Shown here: in pieces, positions 23,899-33,712 of the stretch
How positions within the stretch are numbered: the first letter of the stretch is position 1
Layout of the letters: the number at the start of each line of letters is the position of its first letter
Origin: Actinomycetales bacterium
Lineage (GTDB): Bacteria; Actinomycetota; Actinomycetes; Actinomycetales; Kineosporiaceae
Length of the DNA: 35,859 nt
NCBI GenBank assembly: GCA_012719445.1
Contig: JAAYAH010000250.1
Coordinates: forward strand, 1-35,859
Direction: 5' to 3'
Made by a program: the position numbers and the translations under genes
The notes under the pieces: generated by a model
The model's input: only the letters and a program-made list of their open reading frames with translations
What the model was told of the DNA's origin: nothing
The model's database searches: none

Positions 23899-24996
23899 TC
23901 AGGAGGCCGTGAGCTCCGCGGCCACCAGTTCGGCGATCTGCGCCGTGTTCAGTGCCGCCCCCTTGCGGAGGTTGTCGCCGCACACGAACAGGTCGAGGGT
24001 GTTCGGGAAGTCCAGCGCCTGCCGGATCCGGCCGACGAACGTCGGGTCCGAGCCGACGACGTCCACCGGCGTGGGGTAGTCCTTCGCCTGGGGGTCGTCG
24101 AGGAGCACCACACTCGGGGCCGCCATGAGCACCTCGCGGGCCTCGGCGACGCTGACCGGTCGCTCGAAGACGGCGTGCACCGCCAGCGAGTGAGTCGTGA
24201 TCACGGGAACCCGCACGCAGGTGGCGGACACCCTGAGGTCCGGGATCCCCAGGATCTTGCGGGACTCGTTGCGGACCTTCAGCTCCTCGCTGCTCCACCC
24301 GCCGTCCTTGAGGGATCCCGCCCACGGGACGACGTTGAGCGCCAGCGGCGCCGGGAACGGGGACGCCGCGCCCAGCTTGTCGGCGATGGCCCGCCGCACG
24401 TCGCCCGGCTGCTGCCCGAGGGACCGGTCGGCTGCGACGACCTCCAGTTCGTCGTGGAGCCGCTCGACGCCGGGCTGGCCGGCACCGGAAGCCGCCTGGT
24501 ACGAGGCGACGACCAGCTCACGCAGCCCCCAGACGGCGTGCAGCGCGCCCAGCGCGTCCATCATCGTCAGCGTCGTGCAGTTCGGGTTCGCGATGATCCC
24601 CAGCGGGCGGTTGCGCGCGTGCTCCGGGTTCACCTCCGGCACCACGAGCGGCACCTCGGGGTTCATCCGGAAGGCGCCGGAGTTGTCGACGACGACAGCT
24701 CCCCTGGCAGCCGCGATCGGCGCCCACTCGGCCGAGATCTCGTCGGGGACGTCGAACATCGCGACGTCGACGCCGTCGAAGACCTCGGGGGCCAGCGCCT
24801 GGACGACGACGTTCTCGCCCCGCACCTGCAGCACGCGGCCGGCGGACCGCTGCGAGGCCACGAGCCGGATCTCGCCCCAGACGTCCTCCCGCGTGGAGAG
24901 GATGCCCAGCATCACGGTGCCGACGGCGCCCGTGGCCCCGACCACTGCGAGGGTCGGCCCTCGGCGGGGCTCGTTGCTCGTCGTCCCGTTGCTCAT
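23899..24996 (-). CDS. asd: Aspartate-semialdehyde dehydrogenase
   Basis: The 365-residue enzyme reduces aspartyl phosphate to aspartate semialdehyde with NADPH, the second step toward lysine/diaminopimelate, threonine and methionine. The N-terminal Rossmann motif is [13 protein letters not shown], the catalytic cysteine is in [11 protein letters not shown], and the substrate-binding region includes [12 protein letters not shown] and the active-site His in [12 protein letters not shown]. Length is a little above the family norm of about 340-345 because of a 14-residue N-terminal extension. Its ATG overlaps the lysC stop (ATGA), so translation is coupled in a lysC-asd operon. Confidence 0.96.
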   Translation of the reverse strand: MSNGTTSNEPRRGPTLAVVGATGAVGTVMLGILSTREDVWGEIRLVASQRSAGRVLQVRGENVVVQALAPEVFDGVDVAMFDVPDEISAEWAPIAAARGAVVVDNSGAFRMNPEVPLVVPEVNPEHARNRPLGIIANPNCTTLTMMDALGALHAVWGLRELVVASYQAASGAGQPGVERLHDELEVVAADRSLGQQPGDVRRAIADKLGAASPFPAPLALNVVPWAGSLKDGGWSSEELKVRNESRKILGIPDLRVSATCVRVPVITTHSLAVHAVFERPVSVAEAREVLMAAPSVVLLDDPQAKDYPTPVDVVGSDPTFVGRIRQALDFPNTLDLFVCGDNLRKGAALNTAQIAELVAAELTAS

Positions 24997-25514
24997 CGTC
25001 CAGTACCTCCGTACACGACGGCCTCGCCGCCCTCGCTGTCCAGTCCGAATGCTGTGTGCACAGCACGTACGGCATCGTCCACGGCGTCGGCCCTGGTCAC
25101 CACCGAGATTCGGATCTCGGACGTGCTGATCATCTCGATATTGACCCCTGCCTCGGCGAGGGCCTTGAAGAACTGTGCCGACACCCCCGGATGGCTGCGC
25201 ATGCCGGCCCCGATCAGGGAGACCTTGCCGATCTGGTCGTCGAAGCGCAGCGCATCGAAGCCGATCTGCTCCTGCACCTTCGTCAGGGCGGTCATCGCGG
25301 TCTGCACGTCCGTCTTGGGCAGGGTGAAGGAGACGTCGGTGCGCCCGGTCGCCGCAGCCGAGACGTTCTGCACGATCATGTCGAGGTTGATCTCGGCGGC
25401 CGCGACCGCCTCGAAGATCTGGGCCGCTTTCCCCGGCTGGTCGGCCACGCCCACAACAGTGATCTTCGCCTCGCTCCGGTCGTGCGCGACGCCGGAGATG
25501 ATCGGCTGCTCCAC
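24993..25514 (-). CDS. lysC: Aspartokinase beta subunit (internal in-frame start in lysC)
   Basis: Inside lysC, GTG 25514 (codon 254) is in frame and preceded by GGAGGGAG (25520-25527) with a 5-base gap, a stronger ribosome site than that of lysC itself. Initiation there gives 173 residues beginning [17 protein letters not shown]. This is the same point at which the Corynebacterium beta subunit (about 172 residues, METGVATDKSEAK-like start) begins. It would supply the regulatory ACT-domain subunit of an alpha2beta2 enzyme. The site is seen in the sequence; its use is inferred from the family. Confidence 0.7.
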   Translation of the reverse strand: MEQPIISGVAHDRSEAKITVVGVADQPGKAAQIFEAVAAAEINLDMIVQNVSAAATGRTDVSFTLPKTDVQTAMTALTKVQEQIGFDALRFDDQIGKVSLIGAGMRSHPGVSAQFFKALAEAGVNIEMISTSEIRISVVTRADAVDDAVRAVHTAFGLDSEGGEAVVYGGTGR

Positions 25515-26273
25515 GTTCTCTCCCTCCGCACCCATCGACGCGGTGTCGATGACCCAGGTGCCCTCGTTCTGGCTGAACGACGACCGCACGTGCACCGGCA
25601 GCCCGAACCGTCGCGCGTACTCGACGCACCGGAGGTGCAGGACCTTCGCCCCGGACGCCGCCATCTCGAGCATCTCCTCGCTGGAGATCCGCTTCAGCCG
25701 GCGCGCGGTCGGGACGATCCTCGGGTCGGCGGTGAACACCCCGTCCACGTCGGTGTAGATCTCGCACGCGTCGGCCCCGAGCGCGGCCCCGAGCGCGACC
25801 GCGGTGGTGTCCGACCCTCCACGACCGAGCGTGGTGATGTCCTTGGTGTCCTGGCTGACGCCCTGGAACCCGGCGACGATCGCGATCGCACCGTCGGTGA
25901 GGGCACCGCGGATCCGGCCGGGGGTCACGTCGATGATCCGGGCCTTGCCGTGCACCGAGTCGGTGATCACGCCGGCCTGGCTGCCGGTGAAGGACCTGGC
26001 CTCGTGGCCGAGGTTCGCGATCGCCATGGCCAGGACAGCCATGGAGATCCGCTCACCGGCCGTCAGCAGCATGTCCAGCTCGCGGGCCGGGGGCAGCGGG
26101 CTGATCTGCCGGGCGAGGTCGATGAGCTCGTCGGTCGAGTCACCCATGGCGGACACGACGACGCAGACGTCGTTCCCGGCCTTCTTGGCGTCGACGATCC
26201 GCCGGGCGACTCTCTTCACACTCTCCGCATCGGCGACGGAGGAGCCGCCGTACTTCTGCACGACAAGGCCCAC
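24993..26273 (-). CDS. lysC: Aspartokinase (alpha subunit)
   Basis: This 426-residue aspartate kinase phosphorylates L-aspartate with ATP at the head of the aspartate-family pathway. It starts [20 protein letters not shown] (conserved KYGGSS) and has the kinase core up to about residue 250 ([21 protein letters not shown]). Two C-terminal ACT domains follow ([24 protein letters not shown]), which carry lysine/threonine feedback control in Corynebacterium-type enzymes. GTG 26273 has GGGAG 9 bases upstream. A TAGACT -10 box lies on the minus strand at 26378-26383 with TGGACG 19 bases before it. An internal start gives the beta subunit. It overlaps asd by four bases. Confidence 0.96.
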   Translation of the reverse strand: MGLVVQKYGGSSVADAESVKRVARRIVDAKKAGNDVCVVVSAMGDSTDELIDLARQISPLPPARELDMLLTAGERISMAVLAMAIANLGHEARSFTGSQAGVITDSVHGKARIIDVTPGRIRGALTDGAIAIVAGFQGVSQDTKDITTLGRGGSDTTAVALGAALGADACEIYTDVDGVFTADPRIVPTARRLKRISSEEMLEMAASGAKVLHLRCVEYARRFGLPVHVRSSFSQNEGTWVIDTASMGAEGENVEQPIISGVAHDRSEAKITVVGVADQPGKAAQIFEAVAAAEINLDMIVQNVSAAATGRTDVSFTLPKTDVQTAMTALTKVQEQIGFDALRFDDQIGKVSLIGAGMRSHPGVSAQFFKALAEAGVNIEMISTSEIRISVVTRADAVDDAVRAVHTAFGLDSEGGEAVVYGGTGR

Positions 26274-26622
26274 GGCGGCGTTCTCCCGGGTTGTGTCGCA
26301 GTTGGCAACGACAGTGGGTGGGTGGCTGGGACCACGGTGACGAGGTGAGACCACGGCGACGCGGTAGCCGACCATCGAGTCTATCCACGGGGCCGCGGCC
26401 GACGTCCACCGCATAGTGGCGCGGAGCCGCCCGTCCGCCCTCACCCCCGGGCGCCCTCGCCACCCGCTCGTCCTCGACGCCCGGCGGCCATCCCTCGGCA
26501 CCCGATCGCCCTCGCCCCCCGGACACCCTCGCCCCCCGGACACCCTCGGCACCCATCTCCGGGACCCGGCAACGGGCTGCGACCTGGGGGTCTATGTTTG
26601 CGCAGGCGAACAGGGAGGTCGG
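26274..26622. other. Divergent promoter region between lysC and the ABC genes
   Basis: There is no gene in this 349-base gap. It holds the lysC promoter candidate (TAGACT at 26378-26383, minus strand), a C-rich stretch with imperfect CCCTCG-CACCC repeats from about 26437 to 26560, and TATGTT at 26593-26598, a possible -10 box for the ABC operon. Confidence 0.5.
26509..26542. repeat. Two perfect 17-bp tandem repeats
   Basis: CCCTCGCCCCCCGGACA is present at 26509-26525 and 26526-26542, followed by a partial third copy (CCCTCGGCACCC). Imperfect relatives extend about 70 bases upstream. The array sits 80 bases before the ABC gene start. Confidence 0.7.
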
Positions 26623-27540
26623 ATGAGCGAGGGGGGGATCAGCGCACGCGGCGTCCGGAGAGCCTTCGGCAACGTTGTCGCCCTGCAGCACATCGACCTC
26701 GACGCGCCGGCCGGCGCCGTCACGGCCCTGGTCGGCCCGAACGGCTCCGGCAAGACCACCCTCCTCCTCGTCCTCGCCACCCTGCTGGCACCCGATGCCG
26801 GACACGTCCGGGTCGCCGGGTTCGATCCGGTCCGCCAGGCACGCGCCGTCCGGGCACGGACCGGATGGATGCCGGACGTCTTCGGTACCTGGGGAACGCT
26901 CACCTGCCGGGAGGTGCTCCGGGTCGTCACCGACACGCACCGGATGCCCCGCGCCCGGGCCGAGGCCCGCATCGACGACCTGCTCGGTCTCGTCCATCTC
27001 GACGATCTCGCGGACCGGCCGACCCAGGTGCTCTCCCGGGGGCAGAAGCAGCGGCTCGGCCTCGCCCGCGCGCTCGTGCACGACCCCCAGGTCGTGCTCC
27101 TCGACGAGCCCGCCTCCGGTCTCGACCCCCGGTCCCGGGTCGAGCTCCGCGGAATCGTCCGTGACCTCGCGACGGCGGGCAAGGCCGTCGTGGTCTCCAG
27201 CCACGTGCTGTCGGAGCTGGACGAGATGGCAGACCGGGCCGTCATCGTCGCCGAGGGCTGCACCATCGCCGTCGAGACCCTGGACGAGGTGGCCGAGAGG
27301 CCGCGGACCTGGCGGGTCAGGGCCCTGGACGAGCAGTCGCTCGTCGCGGCCCTCGACGCGAGGGGCATCCCGTACGGCGAGGGTGACCGGTACGGGAGAG
27401 AGATCGAGATCGCCTCCGACGTGGAGGCGGCCGAGGTGCTCAACGCCCTCGTCTCCGACGGGGTGCCGGTGGTGGCGTTCCACCCGGCGGGCGGGGTCCT
27501 GGAACGCACCTACCTCGCGCTCACGGAGGATCGGCGATGA
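26623..27540 (+). CDS. ABC transporter ATP-binding protein
   Basis: The 305-residue protein is an exporter-type ATPase. It shows Walker A GPNGSGKTT, signature LSRGQKQRLGLARAL, Walker B VVLLDEPASGLDP and the switch His in VVSSHVLSEL. A C-terminal regulatory extension of about 80 residues follows (WRVRALDEQSLVAAL...VVAFHPAGGVLERTYL), as in gliding/drug-efflux DrrA- and CcmA-like subunits. ATG 26623 is preceded by GGGAGG. Its stop overlaps the permease start (ATGA), so the two form a transporter made of a paired ATPase and membrane subunit. The substrate is unknown. Confidence 0.92.
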   Translation: MSEGGISARGVRRAFGNVVALQHIDLDAPAGAVTALVGPNGSGKTTLLLVLATLLAPDAGHVRVAGFDPVRQARAVRARTGWMPDVFGTWGTLTCREVLRVVTDTHRMPRARAEARIDDLLGLVHLDDLADRPTQVLSRGQKQRLGLARALVHDPQVVLLDEPASGLDPRSRVELRGIVRDLATAGKAVVVSSHVLSELDEMADRAVIVAEGCTIAVETLDEVAERPRTWRVRALDEQSLVAALDARGIPYGEGDRYGREIEIASDVEAAEVLNALVSDGVPVVAFHPAGGVLERTYLALTEDRR

Positions 27541-28682
27541 CGTGGCGGTTGTCGGTGCGGGGTGTGCGCACGGTTGCCGGGCTGGAGCTCCGGCAGCGTG
27601 TCCGGTCGACCCGCTGGATCGCCGTCCTGACGATCTGGGCGGTCCTCCTGGGCCTGCTGACCACCCTGATCCGGGTCGCCGTCCACCTGGCGGCCGACAT
27701 CGACGCCATCGCGCCGGGGGTCGGCGGGGGCGAGGCGGCCGCAGGCGACAACGTCGGCGACCAGATCGGGCGGCTGATGTTCGGCCTGATCGCGTTTCTG
27801 GTGCTGTCCCTCGGCACTCTCGTCGCCCCGGCTCTCTCCGCGACCAGCATCAACGGCGACCGCACCGCCGGGATCCTCGCGCCGCTGCAGACCACGCTCC
27901 TCTCCGCGGCGGAGATCGCCGTCGGCAAGCTGGTGGCGGCGTGGACGACGGCGCTCGCCCTGCTGCTGACCGCCTCGCCGTTCATCCTGTGGACCTACCT
28001 CGAGGGCGGGACGTCGCCACTGCGATTGCTGGTGACCCTCGGGGTGCTCGCGCTGACCCTGCTCGTCGTCTGCGCCATCGGCCTCGGCTGGTCGTCGGTG
28101 GCGTCACGGACGTCGTCCTCGACCGTGCTCACCTACCTCACCATCGCGGTGCTCGGCCCCGGGCTGCCGATCCTGTTCGCGCTGTGCCTGCCGACCGTGC
28201 AGCAGGAGGAGACCGTCCGGGTCCGGCAGTTGGTCCCTGCCGGGCTGTACCTCCCCGCCGACTCCGCGCCCCGGTGCGTCGAGTCCCGCGAGCAGTTGAG
28301 CCGGACGCACACCGAGCGCATCTGGTGGGTGCTCGCCCCCAGCCCCTACGTGGTGGTGGCCGACGCGGCCCCCCGGCCCGGGGACGAGGACACGGCCCTG
28401 AGCGGCTGGGACCCGCTGACCCTGATCCGCGACGGCGTCCGGGAGGCCCGGCTCGGCCCGGCCGAGGTGGAGGACCGGTGCGGGGACGTCGCGACGACGA
28501 CCCGTCCCGACGGCGGAGAGGACACCGCCCGTGAGCGCCGCGAGGAGCGCAACGCCCTCAGCGCCGTCTGGCCCTACGGGCTCGCAGCGAACCTCCTGCT
28601 GGGCCTGGGGTTCACCGTGACGGCGATCACCAGGCTGCGCGCCCCGATCCGGCGGCTGCCCCGCGGCGTCCGGATCGGGTGA
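27537..28682 (+). CDS. ABC transporter permease
   Basis: This 381-residue membrane protein has an N-terminal helix (WIAVLTIWAVLLGLLTTLI) after a cytoplasmic start, then about five more helices. LTLLVVCAIGLGWSSVASRTSS and the following helix resemble ABC-2 permeases. A polar, acidic insertion of about 120 residues between the last two helices (about 225-345; PRPGDEDTALSGWDP, EDRCGDVATTTRP) is larger than usual and contains two cysteines. It is translationally coupled to the ATPase. The product's role (lipid, peptide or drug export) cannot be told. Confidence 0.85.
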   Translation: MTWRLSVRGVRTVAGLELRQRVRSTRWIAVLTIWAVLLGLLTTLIRVAVHLAADIDAIAPGVGGGEAAAGDNVGDQIGRLMFGLIAFLVLSLGTLVAPALSATSINGDRTAGILAPLQTTLLSAAEIAVGKLVAAWTTALALLLTASPFILWTYLEGGTSPLRLLVTLGVLALTLLVVCAIGLGWSSVASRTSSSTVLTYLTIAVLGPGLPILFALCLPTVQQEETVRVRQLVPAGLYLPADSAPRCVESREQLSRTHTERIWWVLAPSPYVVVADAAPRPGDEDTALSGWDPLTLIRDGVREARLGPAEVEDRCGDVATTTRPDGGEDTARERREERNALSAVWPYGLAANLLLGLGFTVTAITRLRAPIRRLPRGVRIG

Positions 28683-28787
28683 CGCGCCCGGAGCGGCCGA
28701 CGGCGGGTGGACCGCACCGATCCCGCGACCGGTGGCGGGTGGCGGGTGGCGACGAGCGAGACGGATGGGAGCCGGGTCGGGACGCCC

Positions 28788-29459
28788 TCAGTCGACGTGC
28801 AGGGCCTCGAACTCCGCGTCCGCGACGGTCTCGGCGTCCACGTCCAGCCGCAGGTGCCCGAGCAGCGACTGGAGCACCCGCAGCGCACTGCTGGCCCGCA
28901 GCCCCCAGGTGGACAGGTAGGAGAACTGCCACCACCACAGGGCCTCGTCCACCCGGCCGGACCGGTAGTGGCGCAGGCCGTGCGCGAGGTCGGCCGCCAC
29001 GTCGGCGAGGTCGTCGCACAGGTTCCCGGTGACCACCTCGCCTGAGGTCATCGGGTCGACGACGTCGGCGTACTCGTCGAGCCCGTCGAACAGATTGGCC
29101 AGCCCGGCCCGGACCGGGTCGATGTCGGGGTCGGGACCGGCGTCCGGCTCGAACCGCTCGCTGGGCACGACGTCGTTGATCGCACCGAGCCGGGCACCGG
29201 CGACGAGGGTCTGCGACACGGCCAGCAGCAGCACGGGGATCGCGGTGTCGGGCGAGGACCCGGCAGCGACCTCGGTGAGGACGTCGAGGTAGGCCTGCGC
29301 GTCGACGGCGGTCTCGTCGGCCAGGTGCCGGAGCTCCAGGGCCTCGGTGCGGACGTCGACCGGTCGGCCACCGTTGTCGTCGGATGCCGCTCCGGCGCCG
29401 TCGACCGGCTGGCCGCCGGCGTCGTCCGGACCCGGCGGTGTGGTGGGCCTGTCAGACAT
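28788..29459 (-). CDS. DUF5063 domain-containing protein
   Basis: The 223-residue acidic, helical cytoplasmic protein matches the actinobacterial DUF5063 family as I recall it ([51 protein letters not shown]). Its function is unknown. The first 40 residues are Pro/Gly/Asp-rich and variable. It overlaps the end of recR by eight bases (ATGTCTGA) and is therefore the last gene of the dnaX-recR cluster. This placement after recR is common in actinobacteria. Confidence 0.75.
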   Translation of the reverse strand: MSDRPTTPPGPDDAGGQPVDGAGAASDDNGGRPVDVRTEALELRHLADETAVDAQAYLDVLTEVAAGSSPDTAIPVLLLAVSQTLVAGARLGAINDVVPSERFEPDAGPDPDIDPVRAGLANLFDGLDEYADVVDPMTSGEVVTGNLCDDLADVAADLAHGLRHYRSGRVDEALWWWQFSYLSTWGLRASSALRVLQSLLGHLRLDVDAETVADAEFEALHVD

Positions 29460-30051
29460 CGAGCAGTCTCCTCCCCTCGAATGCCCGGCCGAGGGTGAGC
29501 TCGTCCGCGTACTCCAGGTCTCCTCCGACCGGGAGCCCGGACGCGAGCCGGGTGACCTTCAGGCCCATCGGCTTGAGCAGCCTGGCCAGGTAGGTCGCGG
29601 TGGCCTCGCCCTCGAGGTTGGGATCGGTGGCGAGGATGATCTCGGTGACCTCTCCCGAGGCCAGCCGGGTGACCAGCTCCTTGACCCGGAGGTCGTCGGG
29701 GCCGATGCCCTCGATCGGGCTGATGGCCCCACCGAGGACGTGGTAACGCCCGCGGAACTCGCGGGTCTTCTCGATGGCGACGACGTCCTTGGGCTCCTCG
29801 ACGACGCAGAGCACGGCGGCGTCGCGCCGGGGGTCGCGGCAGATCCGGCACTGGTCCTCGGCCGAGACGTTCCCGCAGAGCTCGCAGAAGCGGACCTTCT
29901 CGGTGACCTCCACCAGAGCGGCCACCAGCCGGCGGACGTCCACCGGATCGGACTGGAGCAGATGGAAGGCGATCCGCTGGGCACTCTTCGGCCCGACGCC
30001 CGGCAATCGGCCGAGCTCGTCGATGAGGTCCTGGACCACGCCTTCGTACAC
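29452..30051 (-). CDS. recR: Recombination mediator RecR
   Basis: The 199-residue protein has the RecR layout: an N-terminal helix-hairpin-helix ([20 protein letters not shown]), a four-cysteine zinc finger ([16 protein letters not shown]), a Toprim domain ([12 protein letters not shown]...[20 protein letters not shown]) and a C-terminal Walker B-like tail. With RecF and RecO it loads RecA at single-stranded gaps. The GTG start at 30051 has no Shine-Dalgarno but TAGGCT lies 6 bases before it, so a leaderless transcript from its own promoter is possible. A 24-bp repeat pair lies further upstream. Confidence 0.96.
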   Translation of the reverse strand: MYEGVVQDLIDELGRLPGVGPKSAQRIAFHLLQSDPVDVRRLVAALVEVTEKVRFCELCGNVSAEDQCRICRDPRRDAAVLCVVEEPKDVVAIEKTREFRGRYHVLGGAISPIEGIGPDDLRVKELVTRLASGEVTEIILATDPNLEGEATATYLARLLKPMGLKVTRLASGLPVGGDLEYADELTLGRAFEGRRLLDV

Positions 30052-30107
30052 AGCCCGAGCCTAGCTGGCGCCGCCGTCACCGTGGTGGACTCACGGACGG
30101 CAACGCG

Positions 30108-30155
30108 GCAGGGCAGCACCACGGCGAGGCAGCAGGGCAGCACCACGGCACGGCG
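30108..30155. repeat. Two 24-bp tandem repeat units upstream of recR
   Basis: GCAGGGCAGCACCACGGC occurs at 30108-30125 and 30132-30149, giving a 24-base period. It fills much of the 135-base gap between the serine hydrolase stop and recR. Confidence 0.7.
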
Positions 30156-30186
30156 GGAACGACGGGTCGGCTCCCCGGCGGGCGGG

Positions 30187-31017
30187 TCAGGCCACCGTCG
30201 CGACGTCCCGGCCGTACCGGCCGAGGACCTGCTCGCCCAGCCCGGGCCAGGCGGCCAGCGCCCAGGGGCCGAAGTCCCGGTCGGTGAGGCAGACGCAGGC
30301 CAGGCGGGCACGGGGGTCGACCCAGAGCAGGGTGCCCGCGGCACCGAAGTGCCCGAAGGCGTCCCGCGACAGGGCCGGTCCCGCCCAGTGGCCGCGCCGG
30401 CCGAAGTTGCGCTCGACGCCGAGTCCCCAGTCCAGGGGGTCGAACCGACCGACCCCGGGGAGGATCCCGCCCAGGCCGGGGAACTGGACCGTGACCAGCT
30501 CGTCCGCGGTCCGCCGGGCCACCAGCCTCGGGGTGAGCAGCTCGGCGGCGAACCGCCCCAGGTCGGCGACGGTGCTCACGGTGTCGAATGCCGCCGATCC
30601 CGCGAGGGTGGTCGCGGTCATCCCGAGCGGGTCGAGCACGGCCTCGGTCAGGTAGGTGGTGAAGGTGATCCCGGTGGACCGCTCCAGGTGCGCCGCGAGG
30701 ACGTCGAACCCGCGGTTGGAGTAGATCCGGCGGGTGCCCGGCCGGGCGATCACCGGGGCGCCGGCCCCGAAGCCGTAACCCGCCGTGTGGGACAGCAGGT
30801 GCCGGACGCTCGCCCCGGGCGGCCCGGCGGGTTCGTCGAGCGCGAGCGCCCCCTCCTCCGTCGCGATCAGGACGGCGTAGGCGGTGAGGAGCTTCGTCAC
30901 CGACGCGATCCGGAACGGCCGCTCGACGTCCCCGTGCCGGTCGAGCACCCCGTCCGGGCCGACGACGGTCACCCCGACGTGAGGTACCTCCCACTCGCCC
31001 ACAAGGCCGAGGGTCAC
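30187..31017 (-). CDS. Serine hydrolase of the beta-lactamase/PBP class C family
   Basis: The 276-residue protein has the SxxK motif (SVTK at about residue 39, in RIASVTKLLTAYAVL) and YSN (about residue 98), the Ser-Lys-Tyr catalytic set of class C beta-lactamases, DD-peptidases and esterases. HFGAAGTLLWVDP near the C-terminus stands for the K(T/S)G-like strand (HFGAAG). No signal peptide is visible, so it may act in the cytoplasm, as an esterase rather than a wall enzyme. GTG 31017 overlaps the dnaX stop (GTGA), indicating coupled translation. It occupies the place where ybaB normally lies between dnaX and recR. Confidence 0.85.
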   Translation of the reverse strand: MTLGLVGEWEVPHVGVTVVGPDGVLDRHGDVERPFRIASVTKLLTAYAVLIATEEGALALDEPAGPPGASVRHLLSHTAGYGFGAGAPVIARPGTRRIYSNRGFDVLAAHLERSTGITFTTYLTEAVLDPLGMTATTLAGSAAFDTVSTVADLGRFAAELLTPRLVARRTADELVTVQFPGLGGILPGVGRFDPLDWGLGVERNFGRRGHWAGPALSRDAFGHFGAAGTLLWVDPRARLACVCLTDRDFGPWALAAWPGLGEQVLGRYGRDVATVA

Positions 31018-33551
31018 TCCGCCCGCTCCTCGATGACCCGGCCGCCGAGCAGGTGTTCGATCACCGGAGGGCCGACCGCCGTGGTCCCCTCCAGGTCCGC
31101 GTCGTCCCGGCTCGGCTCGTCCTCGGCGAGGGAGACCCGCTGCGCGGGTGCTGGGGAGACCGGGGTGCTCACCCGTCCCTGGCCGGTCGCACCGGGACTC
31201 CCGTGGCCGGTGCCCCCGCGCGGCGCGGCGGCGGAGCGGCCCGGGGCGCCGGTGACGGCACCCCCTGCGGCCTGGCCCTGTGCGGTGACGGGCGGACGGC
31301 GAGCGGAGCGGACGGGCTCGTCCTCCGGCGGGGGCTCGTCCTCGGGAGGTGGTTCGTCCGGCCACGGCACGTCGTCCTGCGGGGGCCGGACGGCGCGGGG
31401 GTCGCCACTGCCGCGCAGGTTGCCCCCGCCGCGGGCCGGAGGCGGGCTCGCGGATTGCCGCCCGGTCGGGCCCGTGGACCAGGACCGGTCGGTCGGACCG
31501 GACGCACCCGCGGGTCGGGAGCCGGTCTCGGCAGGCCGATCGCCGTTCTCGCGCCGGTCGGCGGCGGCGTCGGGGGTCCGGCTTCCCGCGCCGTCCCGAG
31601 AGCCTGACGGGCCTGACGGGCCTGACGGGCCGGGAGCCTGCCGCCCTGGAGGTGTCGCCGTGGGGGCGGACCGGGGATTCGCTGCTCCCGACCCGCCACC
31701 CGCTCGCTGGGGCGAGCCGCCGGATCGCTGCGGAGCGCGGTCGCCGGCCACGGCCTCGACCCGACAGTCGAGGCCGAGTACCTCGACGAGTGCCTTGCGC
31801 AGGTAGTCCGCGTGCGCCCCGCGACCGAAGTTGGCCGCGAGCCCTGGTGACCCGAAGCCGAGGAGCAGCCGCTGCCCGTCGCAGTCCAGCACCTGGGCGT
31901 GCTGGGAGACCAGGGTCCAGGTGGTCCGCCGGATCCCGGAGAGGACGCCGAGCACCTCGGTCCACATCGCCCTGACCGCCTCCGTGCCGACGGCCCCGAC
32001 CGGAGCGGGACCGGCCGCAGGGGCACCGGCAGGAGCGGTCCCGGCCGGGGCGGCGGCGAACGGGGAGGTTCCGGCGGGAGGGGCGGCACGGGAAGGGGTC
32101 CCGGCGGGGGCGACGTCACCGCGAGCCGGCGCGGTCGACGGCGGGCCTCCCGCCCGGGCATCCCAGCCCGACGGCGAGCGGGTGTCCGCCCCGTGGCCCG
32201 CAGCCGGCGTCGCACCGGAGGAGCGGAACACCGGTGCGGCCCCGCCGTCCGCAGGAGACAACGGTGCGGCCCCGGCAGCCGCTGGGGACGGCGGTGCGAC
32301 CCCAGCGCCTACGGGGGACGGCGCAGCGGCCCGGACGGCACCGGCCGAGGTCGCGGCCTCGGCGCCACCGAACCCGCCCACCGTGAGGGCGACACCGACC
32401 CGCTTCTCCAGGCGGTCGATCCGGGCGTGCAGGCCGCGCTCGGCGTGATCGGATCCCGGGAGCAGCAGCCGCGCACACAGCAGCTCCAGTTGGAGCCTCG
32501 GCGACGTCGCACCGGTCATCTCGGTGAGGGCGGCGTTGGTGACGTCCGCGGCCCGGGACAGCTCGGCCTTCCCGAAGGCCCCCGCCTGCTCACGCATCCG
32601 GTCGAGCTGGTCGGCGGGGGTTCCGCGCAGCACGGCGTTCGCGCCGTCCGGTACCGCGGCGACGACCAGCAGGTCACGCAGCCGTTCCAGCAGGTCCTCG
32701 ACGAAGCGCCGCGGGTCGTGGCCGGACTCCACGACCCGGTCCACGATCCCGAAGACTGCGGCGCCGTCCCCCGCGGCCAGCCCCTCGACCACGGAGTCCA
32801 GCAGCGCGGAGTCGGTGTAGCCGAGGAGCGACACGGCAAGGGAGTAGGTGAGCCCCTCGTCGCCGGCACCCGCCATGAGCTGGTCCAGCACCGAGAGCGA
32901 GTCCCGGACGGACCCGGCGCCCGCCCGGACGACGAGCGGAAGCACGCCCTTGCCGACCGCGACCCCCTCCTGGGCGCACAGGTCCGCGAGGTAGTCCTGC
33001 AGGGTGCCCGGGGGGACGAGGCGGAACGGGTAGTGATGCGTCCGCGACCTGATGGTGCCGATGACCTTCTCCGGCTCCGTGGTCGCGAAGACGAACTTCA
33101 CGTGCTCTGGAGGTTCCTCCACGATCTTCAGGAGGGCGTTGAACCCCTCCTTGGTGACCATGTGCGCCTCGTCGATGATGAAGATCTTGTAGCGCGAGGA
33201 CGCCGGGGCGAAGGCCGCCCGGTCGCGGATCTCCCGGGCGTCGTCGATCCCCCGGTGGCTCGCGGCGTCGATCTCGATGACGTCGAGACTGCCGGCACCA
33301 CCCCGGGCCAGCGAGACGCAGGAGTCGCAGGTGCCGCAGGGCTCGGCGGACGGGCCCTTCTCGCAGTTGAGGCAGCGGGCCAGGATGCGGGCGCTGGTGG
33401 TCTTCCCGCAGCCGCGGGGGCCGGAGAAGAGGTAGGCGTGGTTGACCCGGTTGCGTTCGAGGGCGGTCGACAGGGGCTTCGTGACATGCTCCTGGCCGAT
33501 CACCTCGGCGAAGGTCTCCGGGCGGTAGCGGCGGTAGAGCGCTGTCGACAC
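31014..33551 (-). CDS. dnaX: DNA polymerase III subunit gamma/tau
   Basis: The 845-residue clamp-loader ATPase subunit begins MSTALYRRYRPETFAEVIGQ. Walker A is GPRGCGKTT (44-52), the zinc site is C63, C72, C75 and C78, Walker B is IIDEAHMV, and the sensor/SRC region and domain III follow to about residue 370. An Ala/Pro/Gly-rich linker (about 390-525) leads to a short folded segment (VRAMWTEVLGVLSGIRRTTWTLVSQHAQVLD) that may bind the polymerase. Another long low-complexity linker ends in a conserved acidic tail. GTG 33551 is the only good start. The SRP RNA gene lies 160 bases upstream on the same strand. Confidence 0.96.
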   Translation of the reverse strand: MSTALYRRYRPETFAEVIGQEHVTKPLSTALERNRVNHAYLFSGPRGCGKTTSARILARCLNCEKGPSAEPCGTCDSCVSLARGGAGSLDVIEIDAASHRGIDDAREIRDRAAFAPASSRYKIFIIDEAHMVTKEGFNALLKIVEEPPEHVKFVFATTEPEKVIGTIRSRTHHYPFRLVPPGTLQDYLADLCAQEGVAVGKGVLPLVVRAGAGSVRDSLSVLDQLMAGAGDEGLTYSLAVSLLGYTDSALLDSVVEGLAAGDGAAVFGIVDRVVESGHDPRRFVEDLLERLRDLLVVAAVPDGANAVLRGTPADQLDRMREQAGAFGKAELSRAADVTNAALTEMTGATSPRLQLELLCARLLLPGSDHAERGLHARIDRLEKRVGVALTVGGFGGAEAATSAGAVRAAAPSPVGAGVAPPSPAAAGAAPLSPADGGAAPVFRSSGATPAAGHGADTRSPSGWDARAGGPPSTAPARGDVAPAGTPSRAAPPAGTSPFAAAPAGTAPAGAPAAGPAPVGAVGTEAVRAMWTEVLGVLSGIRRTTWTLVSQHAQVLDCDGQRLLLGFGSPGLAANFGRGAHADYLRKALVEVLGLDCRVEAVAGDRAPQRSGGSPQRAGGGSGAANPRSAPTATPPGRQAPGPSGPSGPSGSRDGAGSRTPDAAADRRENGDRPAETGSRPAGASGPTDRSWSTGPTGRQSASPPPARGGGNLRGSGDPRAVRPPQDDVPWPDEPPPEDEPPPEDEPVRSARRPPVTAQGQAAGGAVTGAPGRSAAAPRGGTGHGSPGATGQGRVSTPVSPAPAQRVSLAEDEPSRDDADLEGTTAVGPPVIEHLLGGRVIEERAE

Positions 33552-33712
33552 GGCAGAACCCTAGCCGCGCGGGACGACACCCGCGCCACCGGCGATGGCG
33601 ATGCCCCCCACCCACACGGGTGGTCACCCGCTGTCGGCGAGGCTGGCCCGTGGGTCAACCCGCCACCGGCGAGCGCACCGGGCACCGCCACGACGGAGCC
33701 CCGGACGCGAAG

